From: Anaeromyxobacter oryzae
Lineage (GTDB): Bacteria; Myxococcota; Myxococcia; Myxococcales; Anaeromyxobacteraceae
DNA length: 64,000 bases
Direction of reading: 5' to 3'
Assembly (NCBI RefSeq): GCF_023169945.1
Contig: NZ_AP025591.1
Span: 1,572,501 to 1,636,500 of the forward strand
In this document: positions 54,377 through 63,152 of the stretch, one piece after another
How positions within the stretch are numbered: position 1 is the first letter of the stretch
Layout of the letters: every line of letters starts with the position of its first letter
The notes under the pieces: model-generated
Databases searched by the model: none
What the model was told of the DNA's origin: nothing
The model's input: the letters and a program-made list of their open reading frames with translations, nothing else
Made by a program: the position numbers and the translations under genes

Positions 54377-54468
54377 CGCTCGCGCGACCTCCTGATCCGG
54401 ACGCGCGGGCTCGCCGAGCCGAGCGGCGGATGGCTTCCCGATCGCCGGACGCTTCACGGGGAGGCGCG

Positions 54469-55350
54469 CTACCCGGTCACGCCGCGGCTGATCACCATCC
54501 AGTCCTGCCCGCCCAGCCCCTCGCCGATCGCGCGGTCCATCGCGGCGGCGATGACGGGGAGCAACATCAGGGCCGCCGCGCCGGGCCCGGCGGCCTCGGT
54601 CATGAGCCGCGCGTCCTTGCGCGCCATGTCGAGGGTCCAGGAGGGACGGTCGTGGCGCGCCGCGAGGATCCGCTTCACGCGCGCCGGGACGGTGGTGCCC
54701 GGGTTGAAGAGCTCGAAGAGCGCACCCGCCTCGGCGGGCGGGACGCCGAGCGACTTCCCGAGGGCCAGCGCGTCGACGAGTCCTGCCGACATCGCCATGA
54801 GGAAGCAGTTCCCGACGAGCTTGAGCGCCGCCGCGCGATCGACCTGCGGGCCCAGCCACTCCAGCCGCCCGGTCATGGGCGCGAGGGCCGGCGCGAGCGC
54901 CTCGAAGCGGGCGCGCGGCCCGGACGCGAGCATGAGCCCCGTGCCCTCGAGCGCGTTCTGCGGCCCCATGAACACCGGTGCGTGCTGGAAGGGGACGCCG
55001 AGGGCCTCCCACCGCGCGGCGCGTGCGATCGTCCCCGCCGGCGAGGTGGTGGTGTGATCGACGAGGATCGCCCCGGGCGCGAGGCCGGGGCAGATCCGGT
55101 CCAGGACGTCGTCCACCGCGGCGTCGTCCGAGAGCGCGAGGTGGACGCGCGCCGCGCCGCGGACCGCGTCCGCCGGGTCGTCGCAGGCCACCGCGCCGGT
55201 GGAGGCGAGGGCGCGGGCCTTCTCCGGCGATCGGTTCCAGCACCGCACCGGCACGCCGCGCCGGCGCAACGCGCGGACGAAGTTGCCGCCGAGGAGGCCG
55301 GTGCCGAGGAACGCCACCTGCTCTGCTGCCGTCGTGCCCTGCTCGCTCAT
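54469..55350 (-). CDS. 3-hydroxyisobutyrate dehydrogenase-like NAD(P) oxidoreductase
   Basis: A 293-residue beta-hydroxyacid dehydrogenase family enzyme. Cofactor loop FLGTGLLGGNFVRAL (GxGxxG) at the N-terminus; an Arg after strand 2 (WNRSPEK) suggests NADP(H). DHTTTSPAGT is the substrate-binding motif and LKLVGNCFLMAMSAG contains the catalytic Lys (about 175). The C-terminal helical domain is complete. Members reduce short aldehydes such as succinic semialdehyde or glyoxylate. It stands alone. Confidence 0.88.
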   Translation of the reverse strand: MSEQGTTAAEQVAFLGTGLLGGNFVRALRRRGVPVRCWNRSPEKARALASTGAVACDDPADAVRGAARVHLALSDDAAVDDVLDRICPGLAPGAILVDHTTTSPAGTIARAARWEALGVPFQHAPVFMGPQNALEGTGLMLASGPRARFEALAPALAPMTGRLEWLGPQVDRAAALKLVGNCFLMAMSAGLVDALALGKSLGVPPAEAGALFELFNPGTTVPARVKRILAARHDRPSWTLDMARKDARLMTEAAGPGAAALMLLPVIAAAMDRAIGEGLGGQDWMVISRGVTG

Positions 55351-55450
55351 CGTCTTCTCCCGATGCCTCCGTGGCGTGTGTGGCGGCGGAGAGGATAAGG
55401 CTCCTGGCTCGCCTGGGCTCTCCCAAACTGGATCTGGTCCAGGGTTCCGA

Positions 55451-55583
55451 CCGAGAGTTCCGCCGATCAGCCCGAGCGGCCGCGTCCGGGACCATTCCGA
55501 TCGAAGAATCTCAGGATGGCGTCCGTGCTGCGGAACCGAGAGTTCCGCCGATCCATCCGAGCGGCCGCGTCCCGGACCATTCC
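55451..55583. repeat. direct repeat, two 48-bp copies
   Basis: Copies at 55451-55498 and 55536-55583 (85-base period) share CCGAGAGTTCCGCCGATC at the start and GAGCGGCCGCGTCC then GACCATTCC towards the end, with about 3 differences. They lie upstream of the gene at 55741 and also upstream of the divergent oxidoreductase. The remaining parts of 55351-55740 contain nothing else recognisable. Confidence 0.7.
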
Positions 55584-55740
55584 TGTTCGGCGCATTCGAC
55601 GCTTCTACCGCGGCGCGAAGCCGCTCCCGCGACGGGTGCGGCACGGTGCCTAGCGGCGGAGACCCGGACGCGTGCGGGGCATTGCAGCGGCATGGGGATC
55701 GTGCGTTCGATCAACCAGTCGATCGACGAGGGGGAAGGTC

Positions 55741-57723
55741 ATGATCGCCCGGACGAGGTTGGTGCTCGCGGCCGTGGTGCTCGCGGCCGTCCTCGGATGC
55801 TCGAAGAGCAGCAGCGGCGGAAGCGGCGCGTGCCGCGCGGAGCCCGCCCCGGCGTCGGGCCCTGGCGACGTGTCGAACCTGTTCCCGCTCGCCCCGGGCG
55901 ACGCGTGGGTCTACCAGCTGGTGCCGGCGGACGGCTCGTCCTCGGTGCCCGGCGACATTGCGCGCCGCCATCGCCGGTGGGTGGCCGGGACGCGCCAGGT
56001 CGGCGCGCGCGAGGCGGCGGTCGTGCTCGAGCGCGACGCCGACGATCCCGCGGCGGAGCAGGCGGGGTCGCTCCTCGCCGTCACGCCCGGCGGCGTGGTG
56101 AGCATCGGGACCTCGTCCGAGCTGCCCGGCGTCGGCGAGGTGACGGTGCTCCGGTTCCCGGTGACGGTCGGCGCTTCGTACGAGGTGGCCTCCTGCTCGC
56201 GCGTCGACCTGGGGCTCGACGTGGACGACGACGGCCAGCCGGACGCCTTCGACGTCCGCGAGACGGTCCAGGTCGGCGGCTTCGAGGACGTCACCGTGCC
56301 GGCCGGCCGCTTCGCGCAGGCGGTCCGGGTCCTGACGCGCGTCGAGGTCACGGCCTACGCGTCGGGCGGCGGCCAGGGATCCGCCTCCGTCGCCGAGACG
56401 GACTGGCTCGCCTCCGGGGTCGGGCTGGTCAAGTCGTCCATCGACGACGGCTCCGGAATGCCCCCGACGGTGATCGACCTCGCCGGCTACACGGTCGGCG
56501 GCGCGTCCCGGGGGCTGGGCGAGGCGCATGTCCTCTTCAGCGAGAGCGGAAGCCAGTCCTCCCGCTGCCCGGCGCTCGCGGCCGCGGCCGGGAAGATCCT
56601 GGGCTCGTTCTGGAACGCGAACCTCGCCAGTCCGCCGTTGCGCGCGGTGATGATGTCCCTGGACGGCGGCACGCTGTCGGACGTGACGGCGATCGAACGC
56701 GTGCTCGGGGTCCCCGCGGTCGCCTTCGACGGCACGCGGTTCCTCCTCGCGGTGGCGGACCTGAACACCGGGTCCACCGCCGTCTACGGCCGGCGCTTCG
56801 ACACGTCGGGCGCCGGGCTGGACGCCGCGGCCGGGTTCCCGATCGTCGATGCCGCCACGCTGGGCGGCGGCTCCCTCGGCGACGTGGCCGCCGCAGGCGC
56901 GTCCGGCGGCGGGTTCCAGGTCGTGCTGGTCCAGAGCACGAGCACCGCGTACCAGGCGCTCTGGGGCGTGCACGTCGCCGGCGACGGTACCGTCTCGGCG
57001 CCTCGGTTGCTGTACGAGGGCGAGTTCATCCGGTTCCCGGCGATCGCCGCGGGACCGGGCGGCTCGCTCGTCGCGTGGGAGGAGAGCTCGTTCGCCTGGA
57101 CACCCGTCCTCGGGAGCTCGCCCGCGATCCGCGCCCTGCGCCTCGGGCCCGACGGCGCGCCGCTCGACGCGGCGCCCATCGACGTCTCGAGCCCGCTCGA
57201 CGCCGGCCAGACCCTCCCCGCCGTCGCCAGCGACGGCGCGGGATGGCTCGTCGCGTGGCAGGCGTCGCTCGGTCACCACGATCCGTTCTTCGACACGCCA
57301 TTCGCGGACCTGGCCGGCGCCCGCATCGACGCGAGCGGCGCGCTGCGGGACGGCCCCGCGACGGCGCACGGGTTCACGATCTCCGGGTCCGACCACGGCG
57401 CGCGAACGGGGGCGGCGGTCGCGTTCGACGGCACCCGGTACCTCGCGGCGTTCCAGCTCTCGTCGCCCTATGGGTCGCCAGACTACGGGTGGGGAGGCAT
57501 CCGCGCCTTCGCGCTCGGCGCCGACGCGCGCCCCGAGATCCCGCCCTCGGGCTTCGGGCTCGACGTCACCGGCGCGCCGCTGGAGGGCCACGTGCTCGAC
57601 TGCCCGATTCTCCTGTCGCCCGACGACGGACCGCCGGTGATCGTCTGGCGGGACCAGACCTGGCAGGGACCCGGGGCGCCACCGCCGGACGTGTCGCTGC
57701 GGGCGGCGCGGCTCGCATGGTGA
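55741..57723 (+). CDS. large secreted lipoprotein, beta-propeller-like
   Basis: A 660-residue protein with a lipobox (VVLAAVLG-C, Cys about 20) followed by a Ser/Gly linker. The N-terminal third contains a domain opened by LFPLAPGDAWVYQL. The C-terminal two thirds contain repeated blade-like units with VAFDGTRFLLAV, VASDGAGWLVAWQ and VAFDGTRYLAAF, typical of surface beta-propellers in myxobacteria. A possible Ca-binding loop is DVDDDGQPDAFD. Function unknown. Confidence 0.75.
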   Translation: MIARTRLVLAAVVLAAVLGCSKSSSGGSGACRAEPAPASGPGDVSNLFPLAPGDAWVYQLVPADGSSSVPGDIARRHRRWVAGTRQVGAREAAVVLERDADDPAAEQAGSLLAVTPGGVVSIGTSSELPGVGEVTVLRFPVTVGASYEVASCSRVDLGLDVDDDGQPDAFDVRETVQVGGFEDVTVPAGRFAQAVRVLTRVEVTAYASGGGQGSASVAETDWLASGVGLVKSSIDDGSGMPPTVIDLAGYTVGGASRGLGEAHVLFSESGSQSSRCPALAAAAGKILGSFWNANLASPPLRAVMMSLDGGTLSDVTAIERVLGVPAVAFDGTRFLLAVADLNTGSTAVYGRRFDTSGAGLDAAAGFPIVDAATLGGGSLGDVAAAGASGGGFQVVLVQSTSTAYQALWGVHVAGDGTVSAPRLLYEGEFIRFPAIAAGPGGSLVAWEESSFAWTPVLGSSPAIRALRLGPDGAPLDAAPIDVSSPLDAGQTLPAVASDGAGWLVAWQASLGHHDPFFDTPFADLAGARIDASGALRDGPATAHGFTISGSDHGARTGAAVAFDGTRYLAAFQLSSPYGSPDYGWGGIRAFALGADARPEIPPSGFGLDVTGAPLEGHVLDCPILLSPDDGPPVIVWRDQTWQGPGAPPPDVSLRAARLAW

Positions 57724-57948
57724 GCCCGGAAGCACCCCGCGAGGCGAACGGCGGCGGCCCCCCACCGGCAGCGCGCCCCGCTCCACCCGCACCGGAGTCG
57801 CCGGATCGAGCCGGGCGCCGGCGCGGCGGAGCAGCGCGGCGTCGAACTGCCGCGCGCCCGCAATTCGATCGCGTCCACCACCGGTGGCGTTCGGATCGCC
57901 ACGATCTCCGGACGAGACATAGAATGCGCGCACGCGCCGGACTGCACG

Positions 57949-58743
57949 GTGCGGTTCCAGGGGGACGCGTTGTCCAGGATGCTCGTGGTGGTTCTCGTGC
58001 TCGGCGCGGGCGCGGGGTGCGCGGCGAAGCCTTCCTCTCAGCCGGTCCACCGGTTCGAGCTGCTGACCTACGCCGAGCCGGCGAATGCGAGTGATCCAGC
58101 GACGGTTGAGAGTGAGCAGTGTCTCTTCGGCAGCTACGCCGCCGCGACCCCTGTTCTTCTGTTGTCGGAGAAGGACTCGACGACCTGCTCGGTGACGACC
58201 GGAAGAGTCGGTGCGGTGGGGACGGGGAACGGTGATTGCACCGTCCTGGTGGGAGCCGAGCGCTGCAAGGGGACCTACGCACTCGGCGTCATCGGAGCGC
58301 GGGGCGCTTACCGGCAGGTAGAGCCTCACGCGATAACGGACGAAGCGACCCGAGCCAGGCTCCGCCAGGCAATCTCGACCGGCAGGGCCGTCGAGATGGC
58401 ATCGAGCCGGTGGAAGGACGCACTCGACGGACGCTCATTCGAACCGTCCATCTTCGAGGCGTTTTCCTGGTCGGAGCTGGACGGCGGACCGATCCTGGTC
58501 CGGTTGAAGGTCGATGGCGACGCCGAGGGGGGCCCCTGGGTGACAGTCTCGCACGGTGAAGTGGGGGCGATGGCAGGGCCGTTCACGATGCAGGTGCCCA
58601 GCGGCTTCACGCTCGACGGGCGCAGCTACCTGAGCATTTCGGTCGCCGTTTGCACGGAATGCGGCGGCGTGGGGACCGAGGTTCACGCAGTGGAAGGCGG
58701 AAGGCTCCGGCGGGTACTCGAGTCCTTCGCGAACGCGAACTGA
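57949..58743 (+). CDS. putative lipoprotein of unknown function
   Basis: About 264 residues. A signal with lipobox (VLVLGAGAG-C) indicates an outer-membrane lipoprotein. The mature part has six Cys arranged in pairs, suggesting disulfides. The start is uncertain: GTG at 57949, or ATG at 57979, which begins directly at the hydrophobic stretch. No family is recognised. It follows the large lipoprotein gene by 225 bases. Confidence 0.6.
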   Translation: MRFQGDALSRMLVVVLVLGAGAGCAAKPSSQPVHRFELLTYAEPANASDPATVESEQCLFGSYAAATPVLLLSEKDSTTCSVTTGRVGAVGTGNGDCTVLVGAERCKGTYALGVIGARGAYRQVEPHAITDEATRARLRQAISTGRAVEMASSRWKDALDGRSFEPSIFEAFSWSELDGGPILVRLKVDGDAEGGPWVTVSHGEVGAMAGPFTMQVPSGFTLDGRSYLSISVAVCTECGGVGTEVHAVEGGRLRRVLESFANAN

Positions 58744-58879
58744 GCGGAGCGTGCCTTCCCGGGTCGACGTCTGCCCCTCGCCTCGCCGAGTGGAGCGCGC
58801 CCGCGGACGTGCGCTCCCAGTCGTTCTTCGAGCGTGGGAGCGAGCCCCTCGCTACCGACGATATAGAGGAAGGAACGCC

Positions 58880-59737
58880 ATGCCTGAGAAGCCTGACGCT
58901 GAAGCAGACAGCACGGCGGTGCGGGTGGCCTTGTGGCGGGCCCTACACGTCCAAGCCGATCCGCCGCCGCACGTGCTCGAAGACGAGGTCGGCCTGAAGC
59001 TAGCGGCTCCGCCAGACGGATGGCGCAACCGTCCAGACATGAGCCCGTTCACGAGGCCCTTCCGCGCCTCCATCGTGGCCCGTGGCCGCTTCATCGAAGA
59101 CCTCGTCGCGGAACAAGCTGCGCGCGGCGTCGGGCAGTACGTCATCCTCGGAGCGGGACTGGACACCTTCGCCCAGCGTCGACCGGACCTCGCCTCCCGA
59201 TTGCGCGTGTTCGAGGTCGATCGACCCGGTCCTCAGGCGTGGAAGCGCCAGCGCCTCGTCGACCTCGGCTTCGGCATCCCGTCGTTTCTGCGGCTCGTGC
59301 CGGTCGACTTCGAGGCCGGCGACGCGTGGTGGGAGCGGCTGGCGACGTCGGGCTTCGATGCCGGACGGCCGGCGGTCGTGGCCTCCACCGGCGTCAGCAT
59401 GTACCTGACCAAGGACGCGATCGCGGCCACGCTGCGCCAGGTCGCGGCGCTCGCGCCGGGCTCCACGCTCGCCATGTCGTTCTTGCTGCCGTTGGAGCTC
59501 GCGGACCCAGAAGTTCGTCCCGGGCTTCAGCGGGCTGCGGAGGGCGCGCGAGCAAACGGCACGCCCTTCATCAGCTTCTTCAGGCCGACGGAGATGCTCG
59601 CGCTGGCCCGCGAAGCCGGCTTTCGAGACGTCCATCACGTGTCGGCCGCTGCTCTGACCCAGCGCTACTTCGCGGGCAGGATGGATGGCCTTCGTCCACC
59701 GAACAACTCGGAGGAGCTGCTGGTCGCGACGACGTAG
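58880..59737 (+). CDS. LCM-type SAM-dependent methyltransferase
   Basis: A 285-residue enzyme of the leucine carboxyl methyltransferase-like (TIGR00027) family: RARFIEDLV-like (VARGRFIEDLVAEQA), SAM motif QYVILGAGLDTFAQR, FEVDRPGPQAWKRQRL and VASTGVSMYLTKDAIAATL. GAGGAAGGA lies before the ATG. Members are abundant in actinobacteria and myxobacteria and mostly lack known substrates, but act on small carboxyl or O-methyl acceptors. Confidence 0.85.
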   Translation: MPEKPDAEADSTAVRVALWRALHVQADPPPHVLEDEVGLKLAAPPDGWRNRPDMSPFTRPFRASIVARGRFIEDLVAEQAARGVGQYVILGAGLDTFAQRRPDLASRLRVFEVDRPGPQAWKRQRLVDLGFGIPSFLRLVPVDFEAGDAWWERLATSGFDAGRPAVVASTGVSMYLTKDAIAATLRQVAALAPGSTLAMSFLLPLELADPEVRPGLQRAAEGARANGTPFISFFRPTEMLALAREAGFRDVHHVSAAALTQRYFAGRMDGLRPPNNSEELLVATT

Positions 59738-59853
59738 TCGCTCGTCGTCGTCGAGCGAACGGACGGAGGACGGTGGTTCGTCGTCGATCAACAGTACCGC
59801 CCCCGTTGAGACGCGTGTCGTGGAAGACCGTCGCGCTCGAGGAGCACGCCGCT

Positions 59854-60738
59854 TCACCGGTTCACGAGCCCGAGCCGCGCCCGGCACTCCTCGACCGTCG
59901 CGACCGCGCGCCCCTGGTCCCGCACCATGCGCGCGGCCCGCTCGACGAGCTCGCCATTCGAGCGCGCCATGGTGCCGTCCGGCAGGTAGAAGTTGTCCTC
60001 GAGCCCCACCCGCACGTTCCCGCCGATTGCGCAGGCCGCGGCGACGAGGCGCCACTGGTCGCGCCCGATGCCGATCACCTCCCAGTCGCTCTGGTCCGGG
60101 AGCTGCCCCACCATCGCGAGCAGGTTCGCCACCGTGGGCGGCACGCCCCCCAGGACACCCATGATCAGGCTGAACTGGAACGGAGGCGCGAGGAGCCCCA
60201 TGTCCACGAGCGGGTACGCGTTCCCGATGTGCCCCACGTCGAAGCACTCCATCTCCGGCTTCGTCCCCGCCTCCCTCATGGCGCGGAGGATCTCCACGAT
60301 CTCCGAGAAGGGGTTCGCGAACACGAACTCGAAGACGAACGCCTTCCGGCCGGAGTGGTACTTCGCGTAGTTCATCGAGCCCATGTTGAGCGCCGCGACC
60401 GCCGGGCGCATCGCCAGGACCGGCGCCGTCTTCTTCTCGGTCGGGATCCCCACCGCGCCCGTCGAGAAGTTGACGATGACCGGGCAGGCGGCGGTGACCG
60501 CCTCGTAGATCGCGCGGTAGTCCTCCACCTCGTAGCTCGGCGTCCCGTCGGGCCGCCGCGCGTGGATGTGCACCGCGGCCGCGCCCGCCTCGAAGGCGCG
60601 CCGCGCCTCTGCCGCGTACTCCTCCGGCCGGTAGGGGATGGCCGGGCACTGGGAACGGTTCGCCACCACGCCGGAGAGGGCGCAGGTGATCATGCACGGC
60701 CGCTCGGGGTCCTGGTTCGCCCGGGTCCACGTTCCCAT
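59854..60738 (-). CDS. beta-keto acid cleavage enzyme (BKACE, DUF849)
   Basis: A 294-residue TIM-barrel protein. ITCALSGVVANRSQCPAIPYRPEEYAAEA and AGAAAVHIHARRPDGTPSYEVEDY are diagnostic, with the Zn-binding His-x-His in VHIHAR and the nearby acidic residues. These enzymes condense a beta-keto acid with acetyl-CoA to give acetoacetate and an acyl-CoA. It is the last gene of the acyl-CoA operon, 2 bases after the enoyl-CoA hydratase gene, in the place where a HMG-CoA lyase would be expected in leucine degradation. Confidence 0.88.
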   Translation of the reverse strand: MGTWTRANQDPERPCMITCALSGVVANRSQCPAIPYRPEEYAAEARRAFEAGAAAVHIHARRPDGTPSYEVEDYRAIYEAVTAACPVIVNFSTGAVGIPTEKKTAPVLAMRPAVAALNMGSMNYAKYHSGRKAFVFEFVFANPFSEIVEILRAMREAGTKPEMECFDVGHIGNAYPLVDMGLLAPPFQFSLIMGVLGGVPPTVANLLAMVGQLPDQSDWEVIGIGRDQWRLVAAACAIGGNVRVGLEDNFYLPDGTMARSNGELVERAARMVRDQGRAVATVEECRARLGLVNR

Positions 60739-60740
60739 CG

Positions 60741-61511
60741 TCACCTCCCCGTCCAGCGGGGCTCGCGCCTCGCGAGGAACGCCGAGAGCCCCTCGGCGGC
60801 GTCCTCGGTCGCGAACACGTCGCCGAGCCGGCGGCACAGGTGCTCGACGGCGGTGTCGAAGGGCAGCTCCTCCGCCTCGGAGAGAGCGCGGCGCCCGATC
60901 TGGACGGCGCGCGGAGCGCCCGCCGCGATGGCGGCGAGCACGCGCTCCACCTCGGCGTCGAGCGCGGCGTCGGGCACCGCCCGCGTCACGAGTCCCATTG
61001 CCTCCGCCTCGCGCGCCCCGACGAGCGCGCCCGTGTAGACGAGCTCGAGCACCTTCTTGCGCAGGCCGTCGCGGAGGAGGAGCGCCGCGATCATCATGGG
61101 GAAGAGGCCCACCTTCACCTCGGGCGTGCCGAAGCGAGCCCCCTCGCGCGCCAGCGCCACGTCACAGGCGAGCACCGGCCCGAGCCCGCCCGCCAGGCAG
61201 TCCCCGTTCACCCGCGCGACGAGCGGCTTCCCGTACCCGCGCATCCGCGAGAGGAGCGCCGCGTAGGTCCGGAACAGCGCCATGGGATCGCCCGCGCCCA
61301 TCGCCGCGGCGAGATCGGCGCCGGAGCTGAAGGCTTGCTCGCCGGCGCCGGTCACGCAGACCACGCGCACGGCCGCGTCGGCCTCGGCGCGGTCGAGGTG
61401 CGACAGGAGCGCCTCGAGCGTGGCGGGGCCGAGGGCGTTCCGGCGCGCCTCCCGGTCGATGGTGAGCCAGGCGGCCGCGCCGCGAACCTCGTACCGCACC
61501 TCGTCCGCCAT
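60741..61511 (-). CDS. enoyl-CoA hydratase/isomerase
   Basis: A 256-residue crotonase-fold enzyme. The oxyanion-hole segments FSSGADLAAAMG and VNGDCLAGGLGPVLACDVALA are present. The two Glu residues of true hydratases are not both obvious: the second region reads GTPEVKVGLFPMMIAALLL with one Glu (about 147). Function in the pathway is probably hydration of a branched enoyl-CoA. It is 19 bases after the carboxylase gene. Confidence 0.85.
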   Translation of the reverse strand: MADEVRYEVRGAAAWLTIDREARRNALGPATLEALLSHLDRAEADAAVRVVCVTGAGEQAFSSGADLAAAMGAGDPMALFRTYAALLSRMRGYGKPLVARVNGDCLAGGLGPVLACDVALAREGARFGTPEVKVGLFPMMIAALLLRDGLRKKVLELVYTGALVGAREAEAMGLVTRAVPDAALDAEVERVLAAIAAGAPRAVQIGRRALSEAEELPFDTAVEHLCRRLGDVFATEDAAEGLSAFLARREPRWTGR

Positions 61512-61530
61512 GCCGATCCTCCACCCACGG

Positions 61531-63147
61531 TCACATCCGGAAGGTCCCGTACCCCTGCCGGCGCCCCTCGAGCGGCGCGTTCCGGGCCGCCGCGAGCGCG
61601 AGCCCGAGCGCGTCGCGCGTGCCCGCCGGGTCCAGGATCCCGTCGTCCCAGAGCTGCGCGGTCGAGTACCACGCGCTCCCCTCCGCCTCGGCGGCCGCGA
61701 GGATCGGGGCGCGGATCTGCTCCTCCTCCTCGGGCCCGAGCGGCGGGCGGCCCTCGCGGGCGAGCTGGTCGTTCTTCACGCTCACGAGCACGCGCGCGGC
61801 CTGCTCCGGCCCCATCACCCCGATGCGCCCGTTGGGCCAGGTCCACAGGAACCGCGGCGAGTAGGCGCGGCCGCACATCCCGTAGTTCCCTGCGCCGAAC
61901 GACTGGCCGATGATGACGGTCAGCTTCGGCACCGTCGCGGTGGCGACCGCGTTCACCATCTTCGCGCCGTCCTTCGTGATGCCGCGCCGCTCGTACTCGC
62001 GGCCGATCATGTAGCCGGGGACGTTCTGCAGGAACACGAGCGGGATGCCCTGGCGATCGCACAGCTGGATGAACTGGGTGGCCTTGAGCGCCGACGCCGA
62101 GAGCAGGATTCCCTGGTTCGCCAGGATCCCGACCTCGTGCCCGTGCACGAATGCGAACCCGCACACCAGCGTCTTGCCGTAGAGCGCCTTGAACTCGAGG
62201 AAGCGCGACCCGTCCACGACGCGCGCGATCACCTCGCGCACGTCGTACTGGCGGGACAGGTTCCGGGGGACGATCCCGTAGATCTCCTCCGGGTCGTAGC
62301 GCGGCGGCTCGGGGGTCCGCGCCGGCTCCGCCGGGCGGACGTCGCGCGGCAGCGCCTCGACGAGCCCGCGGACGATCCGGAGCGCGTCGGCGTCGTCCTC
62401 GGCGAGGTAGTCCGAGACGCCGGACTCGCGGCAGTGGACGACCGCGCCGCCCAGCTCCTCCGCGGTGACCTCCTCGCCCGTCGCGGCGCGCACGAGCGGC
62501 GGCCCTCCGAGAAAGATGGCCCCGGTGCCCTTCACGTGTACGACGTGATCGCTCATCGCCGGGATGTAGGCGCCTCCGGCGGTGCAGTGCCCCATGACCG
62601 CGGTGATCTGCGGGACGTTCGCCTTGGAGAGCTGCGCCTGGTTGTAGAAGATGCGCCCCCCGTCGTCGACGTCGGGGAAGATCTCCGACTGGAGCGGGAG
62701 GTACGCGCCACCGGAGTCGACCAGCATGATCACGGGGAGCCGGTTCTCGAGCGCGATGGTCTGGACGCGCAGCGTCTTCTTCACGCCCAGCGGGTACACC
62801 GTGCCGCCCTTGATCGTCGGGTCGTTGGCGTGGACGAGCACCTCGCGGCCGTGGACGAGGCCGATCCCGGCGCGCGAGCCGGCACCGTGGACGTCGCCCT
62901 CGTAGAGGCCGCGCGCGGCGAGCGGCGCGAGCTCGAGCCACGGCCCCCCCGGATCGAGGAGGCGTTCGAGCCGCTCTTGCACGGTGAGCTTGCCGAGCTC
63001 GGCGTTCCGCCGCAGCGCGCGCTCCGACCGCTCCGAGCGAGCCCGCTCGAGCTCGCGGCGGAGCTGCTCCACCAGCGCCTGCATGGCCGCGAAGTTCTCG
63101 CGGTACTCGGCGCCGCTGGGATCCACCCGGGTCGGCAGGACGTCCAT
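61531..63147 (-). CDS. acyl-CoA carboxylase carboxyltransferase (beta) subunit
   Basis: A 538-residue carboxyltransferase with the MCCB/GCCB-like layout: [50 protein letters not shown] (first oxyanion) and [16 protein letters not shown] (second oxyanion). The motif is closest to methylcrotonyl-CoA or geranyl-CoA carboxylase beta subunits. The biotin-carrying alpha subunit is not in the window and should lie upstream beyond 64000 or elsewhere. It follows the acyl-CoA dehydrogenase gene by 5 bases. Confidence 0.92.
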   Translation of the reverse strand: MDVLPTRVDPSGAEYRENFAAMQALVEQLRRELERARSERSERALRRNAELGKLTVQERLERLLDPGGPWLELAPLAARGLYEGDVHGAGSRAGIGLVHGREVLVHANDPTIKGGTVYPLGVKKTLRVQTIALENRLPVIMLVDSGGAYLPLQSEIFPDVDDGGRIFYNQAQLSKANVPQITAVMGHCTAGGAYIPAMSDHVVHVKGTGAIFLGGPPLVRAATGEEVTAEELGGAVVHCRESGVSDYLAEDDADALRIVRGLVEALPRDVRPAEPARTPEPPRYDPEEIYGIVPRNLSRQYDVREVIARVVDGSRFLEFKALYGKTLVCGFAFVHGHEVGILANQGILLSASALKATQFIQLCDRQGIPLVFLQNVPGYMIGREYERRGITKDGAKMVNAVATATVPKLTVIIGQSFGAGNYGMCGRAYSPRFLWTWPNGRIGVMGPEQAARVLVSVKNDQLAREGRPPLGPEEEEQIRAPILAAAEAEGSAWYSTAQLWDDGILDPAGTRDALGLALAAARNAPLEGRRQGYGTFRM

Positions 63148-63152
63148 GCGCT

